Shown: in pieces, positions 6,584 to 7,326 of the stretch
Layout of the letters: each line of letters starts with the position of its first letter
Numbering within the stretch: position 1 is the stretch's first letter
Position numbers and translations under genes: made by a program
The notes under the pieces: generated by a model
What the model saw: only the letters and a program-made list of their open reading frames with translations
Databases searched by the model: none
Told to the model about the DNA's origin: nothing
DNA from: Candidatus Woesearchaeota archaeon
Lineage (GTDB): Archaea > Nanobdellota > Nanobdellia > Woesearchaeales > WAPJ01
Length of the DNA stretch: 7,326 nucleotides
Assembly (NCBI GenBank): GCA_015519985.1
Contig: WIAN01000098.1
Span: 1 to 7,326, forward strand
Direction of reading: 5' to 3'

Positions 6584-6607
6584 ATTAATAAGTATAATAA
6601 GTATAAA
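6584..6607 (-). promoter_or_regulatory. Promoter region of the coiled-coil/lspA pair
   Basis: On the minus strand TTATTAAT (6591-6584) is centred about 24 nt upstream of the ATG at 6564, fitting a leaderless archaeal transcript. Just upstream are further TATA-like words (TTATAC twice). The 62-nt gap after the preceding stop codon at 6627 is enough for an independent promoter, although read-through from the upstream gene is also possible. Confidence 0.35.
6587..6604. repeat. Two tandem copies of AATAAGTAT upstream of the coiled-coil gene
   Basis: The 9-nt unit AATAAGTAT occurs at 6587-6595 and again at 6596-6604 with no gap, followed by a partial third copy (AAA). The pair overlaps the presumed TATA element. 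It could be a tandem regulator site, a duplicated TATA box or simple slippage. Confidence 0.45.
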
Positions 6608-6626
6608 CGATTTTGTTTTTATTTTT

Positions 6627-7316
6627 TTATATTGTTGTTTCATTTATTTTTTCTGTTGAAAACTGCAATGCTTTTTCAAATTGTTTTTGAGGTATATAAT
6701 CTAATATTTTTATAAACATTCTTTCAGGATATATTTTTACATTTTTTTCTTTTATTGCTTTGAATAAAAATCCTTGATCTTGTTCCATTAATATTGCTAG
6801 TGAAAATGAAAATATTTCTGATTTTAATTTTGTATTTGTATAGCCTTGTTCTTTCATTTGTTTTACAAAATAATTTACAAATTCATCTTCTTTTTTTACT
6901 TGTACTTGAGGATTGTTTTTATAATATAATTTTGCATAATCTTCTAAAGCGTTTTTTGATTTTAATATTGATAAAATTTTATTTTTCTCTAATAAAAATT
7001 CTGGCAGTCCTGGATTTTCTTTTATTGTCAAATTTTGTTTTTCTAAATAAGAATAATTCATTATAAATAAAGTGTTGTTTATTTCCTTTTTTTCTTCTAC
7101 TATTTTTTTATAATTTTCTAATAAATTTTTTTCTTTTATTATTTCATAATTATTATTGTTAAAATTATATTTTAATCCTGCAATGTAGTTGTTATTATAA
7201 TCTAATATGAATATTGCTTCGTTTTCTTTTAAAGAATTTGAAAATTTTATTGCATCGTTTATTGCAAAAAATCCTACTATTAATATTATTATTAAAAGTA
7301 ACGTTGATAAAAACAT
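6627..7316 (-). CDS. Unrecognised single-pass membrane protein with an extracytoplasmic alpha-helical domain
   Basis: I do not recognise this family. From the ATG at 7316 the product is 229 residues: a hydrophobic anchor at about 2-19 with no Cys, then a probable outside domain. Residues about 34-62 (AIFILDYNNNYIAGLKY) look like beta strands around Asn-rich turns. Residues 64-160 are charged and helical, and the last 70 residues hold a likely helix bundle including SFSLAILMEQ (170-179), VKIYPER (193-199) and IKILDYIPQ (202-210). No catalytic motif stands out. The reading frame stays open to the window edge (codons for R-I-I precede this ATG), so the true start may lie beyond 7326, giving a few more basic residues before the anchor. 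Asn, Lys, Ile and Leu dominate, as expected from the base composition. It ends 62 nt before the coiled-coil gene and could share a transcript with it. Third codon positions favour A, unlike the plus-strand genes. Confidence 0.72.
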   Translation of the reverse strand: MFLSTLLLIIILIVGFFAINDAIKFSNSLKENEAIFILDYNNNYIAGLKYNFNNNNYEIIKEKNLLENYKKIVEEKKEINNTLFIMNYSYLEKQNLTIKENPGLPEFLLEKNKILSILKSKNALEDYAKLYYKNNPQVQVKKEDEFVNYFVKQMKEQGYTNTKLKSEIFSFSLAILMEQDQGFLFKAIKEKNVKIYPERMFIKILDYIPQKQFEKALQFSTEKINETTI

Positions 7317-7326
7317 TATTATTCTG

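Noticed and set aside
6565..6585. Upstream ATG at 6585 for the coiled-coil gene
   Set aside because: This ATG overlaps the likely TATA element, and the internal ATG at 6564 gives the MGFF-Lys-run start with better promoter spacing.
6473..6715. Plus-strand ORF of 80 codons
   Set aside because: Antisense to the coiled-coil and membrane-protein genes; Phe-rich composition is what complementing Lys/Asn codons gives.
6794..7066. Plus-strand ORF of 90 codons, hydrophobic
   Set aside because: Antisense shadow of the minus-strand membrane protein; its Leu/Ile richness follows from the T-rich plus strand.

Overview
The window reads as a very AT-rich chromosomal segment from an archaeon, most likely one of the small-genome DPANN lineages (Pacearchaeota/Woesearchaeota-like). 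The evidence is indirect: a HerA-type DNA translocase with an archaeal HAS-barrel architecture, a short MGFFDFLKKK...coiled-coil protein of a style I associate with those lineages, no visible Shine-Dalgarno sequences, and TATA-like boxes centred about 24-27 nt upstream of the preferred start codons, as expected for leaderless archaeal transcripts. A lineage call needs a database search. Stops TAA, TAG and TGA are all used, so the genetic code looks standard.

Layout. Positions 1-535 (minus) hold the N-terminal 178 residues of a membrane-anchored protein with an M23/lysostaphin-like beta domain that appears to lack the metal ligands; its 3' end lies outside the window. A divergent AT-rich promoter region (536-721) follows, with TATA boxes for both directions and a 7+7 inverted repeat. 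Positions 722-3526 (plus) encode a full-length P2-type (SERCA-like) cation-pumping ATPase. After a 106-nt A-rich spacer, 3633-5609 (plus) encodes the HerA-like hexameric ATPase. The HerA-like gene converges on a minus-strand cluster: a signal peptidase II (LspA) homologue (5640-6188), overlapped by a small Asn/Gln-rich coiled-coil protein (6166-6564), and upstream of that an unrecognised single-pass membrane protein (6627-7316, start possibly beyond the edge).

The genes do not form one obvious pathway. Four of the six products are membrane-associated or predicted to be so (M23-like protein, cation pump, LspA, unknown membrane protein), so the window leans toward cell-envelope functions with one DNA-processing ATPase. 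I see no CRISPR array, RNA gene, insertion sequence or defence island. The main points of interest are residue-level departures from family rules: the pump has PSSLP where family members have PEGLP, LspA has NLISR where NxxDR is usual and sits in an apparently archaeal genome, and the M23-like domain lacks its histidines. Others are a GC-containing motif shared by two gene starts and a plus-strand T bias that persists regardless of gene direction.
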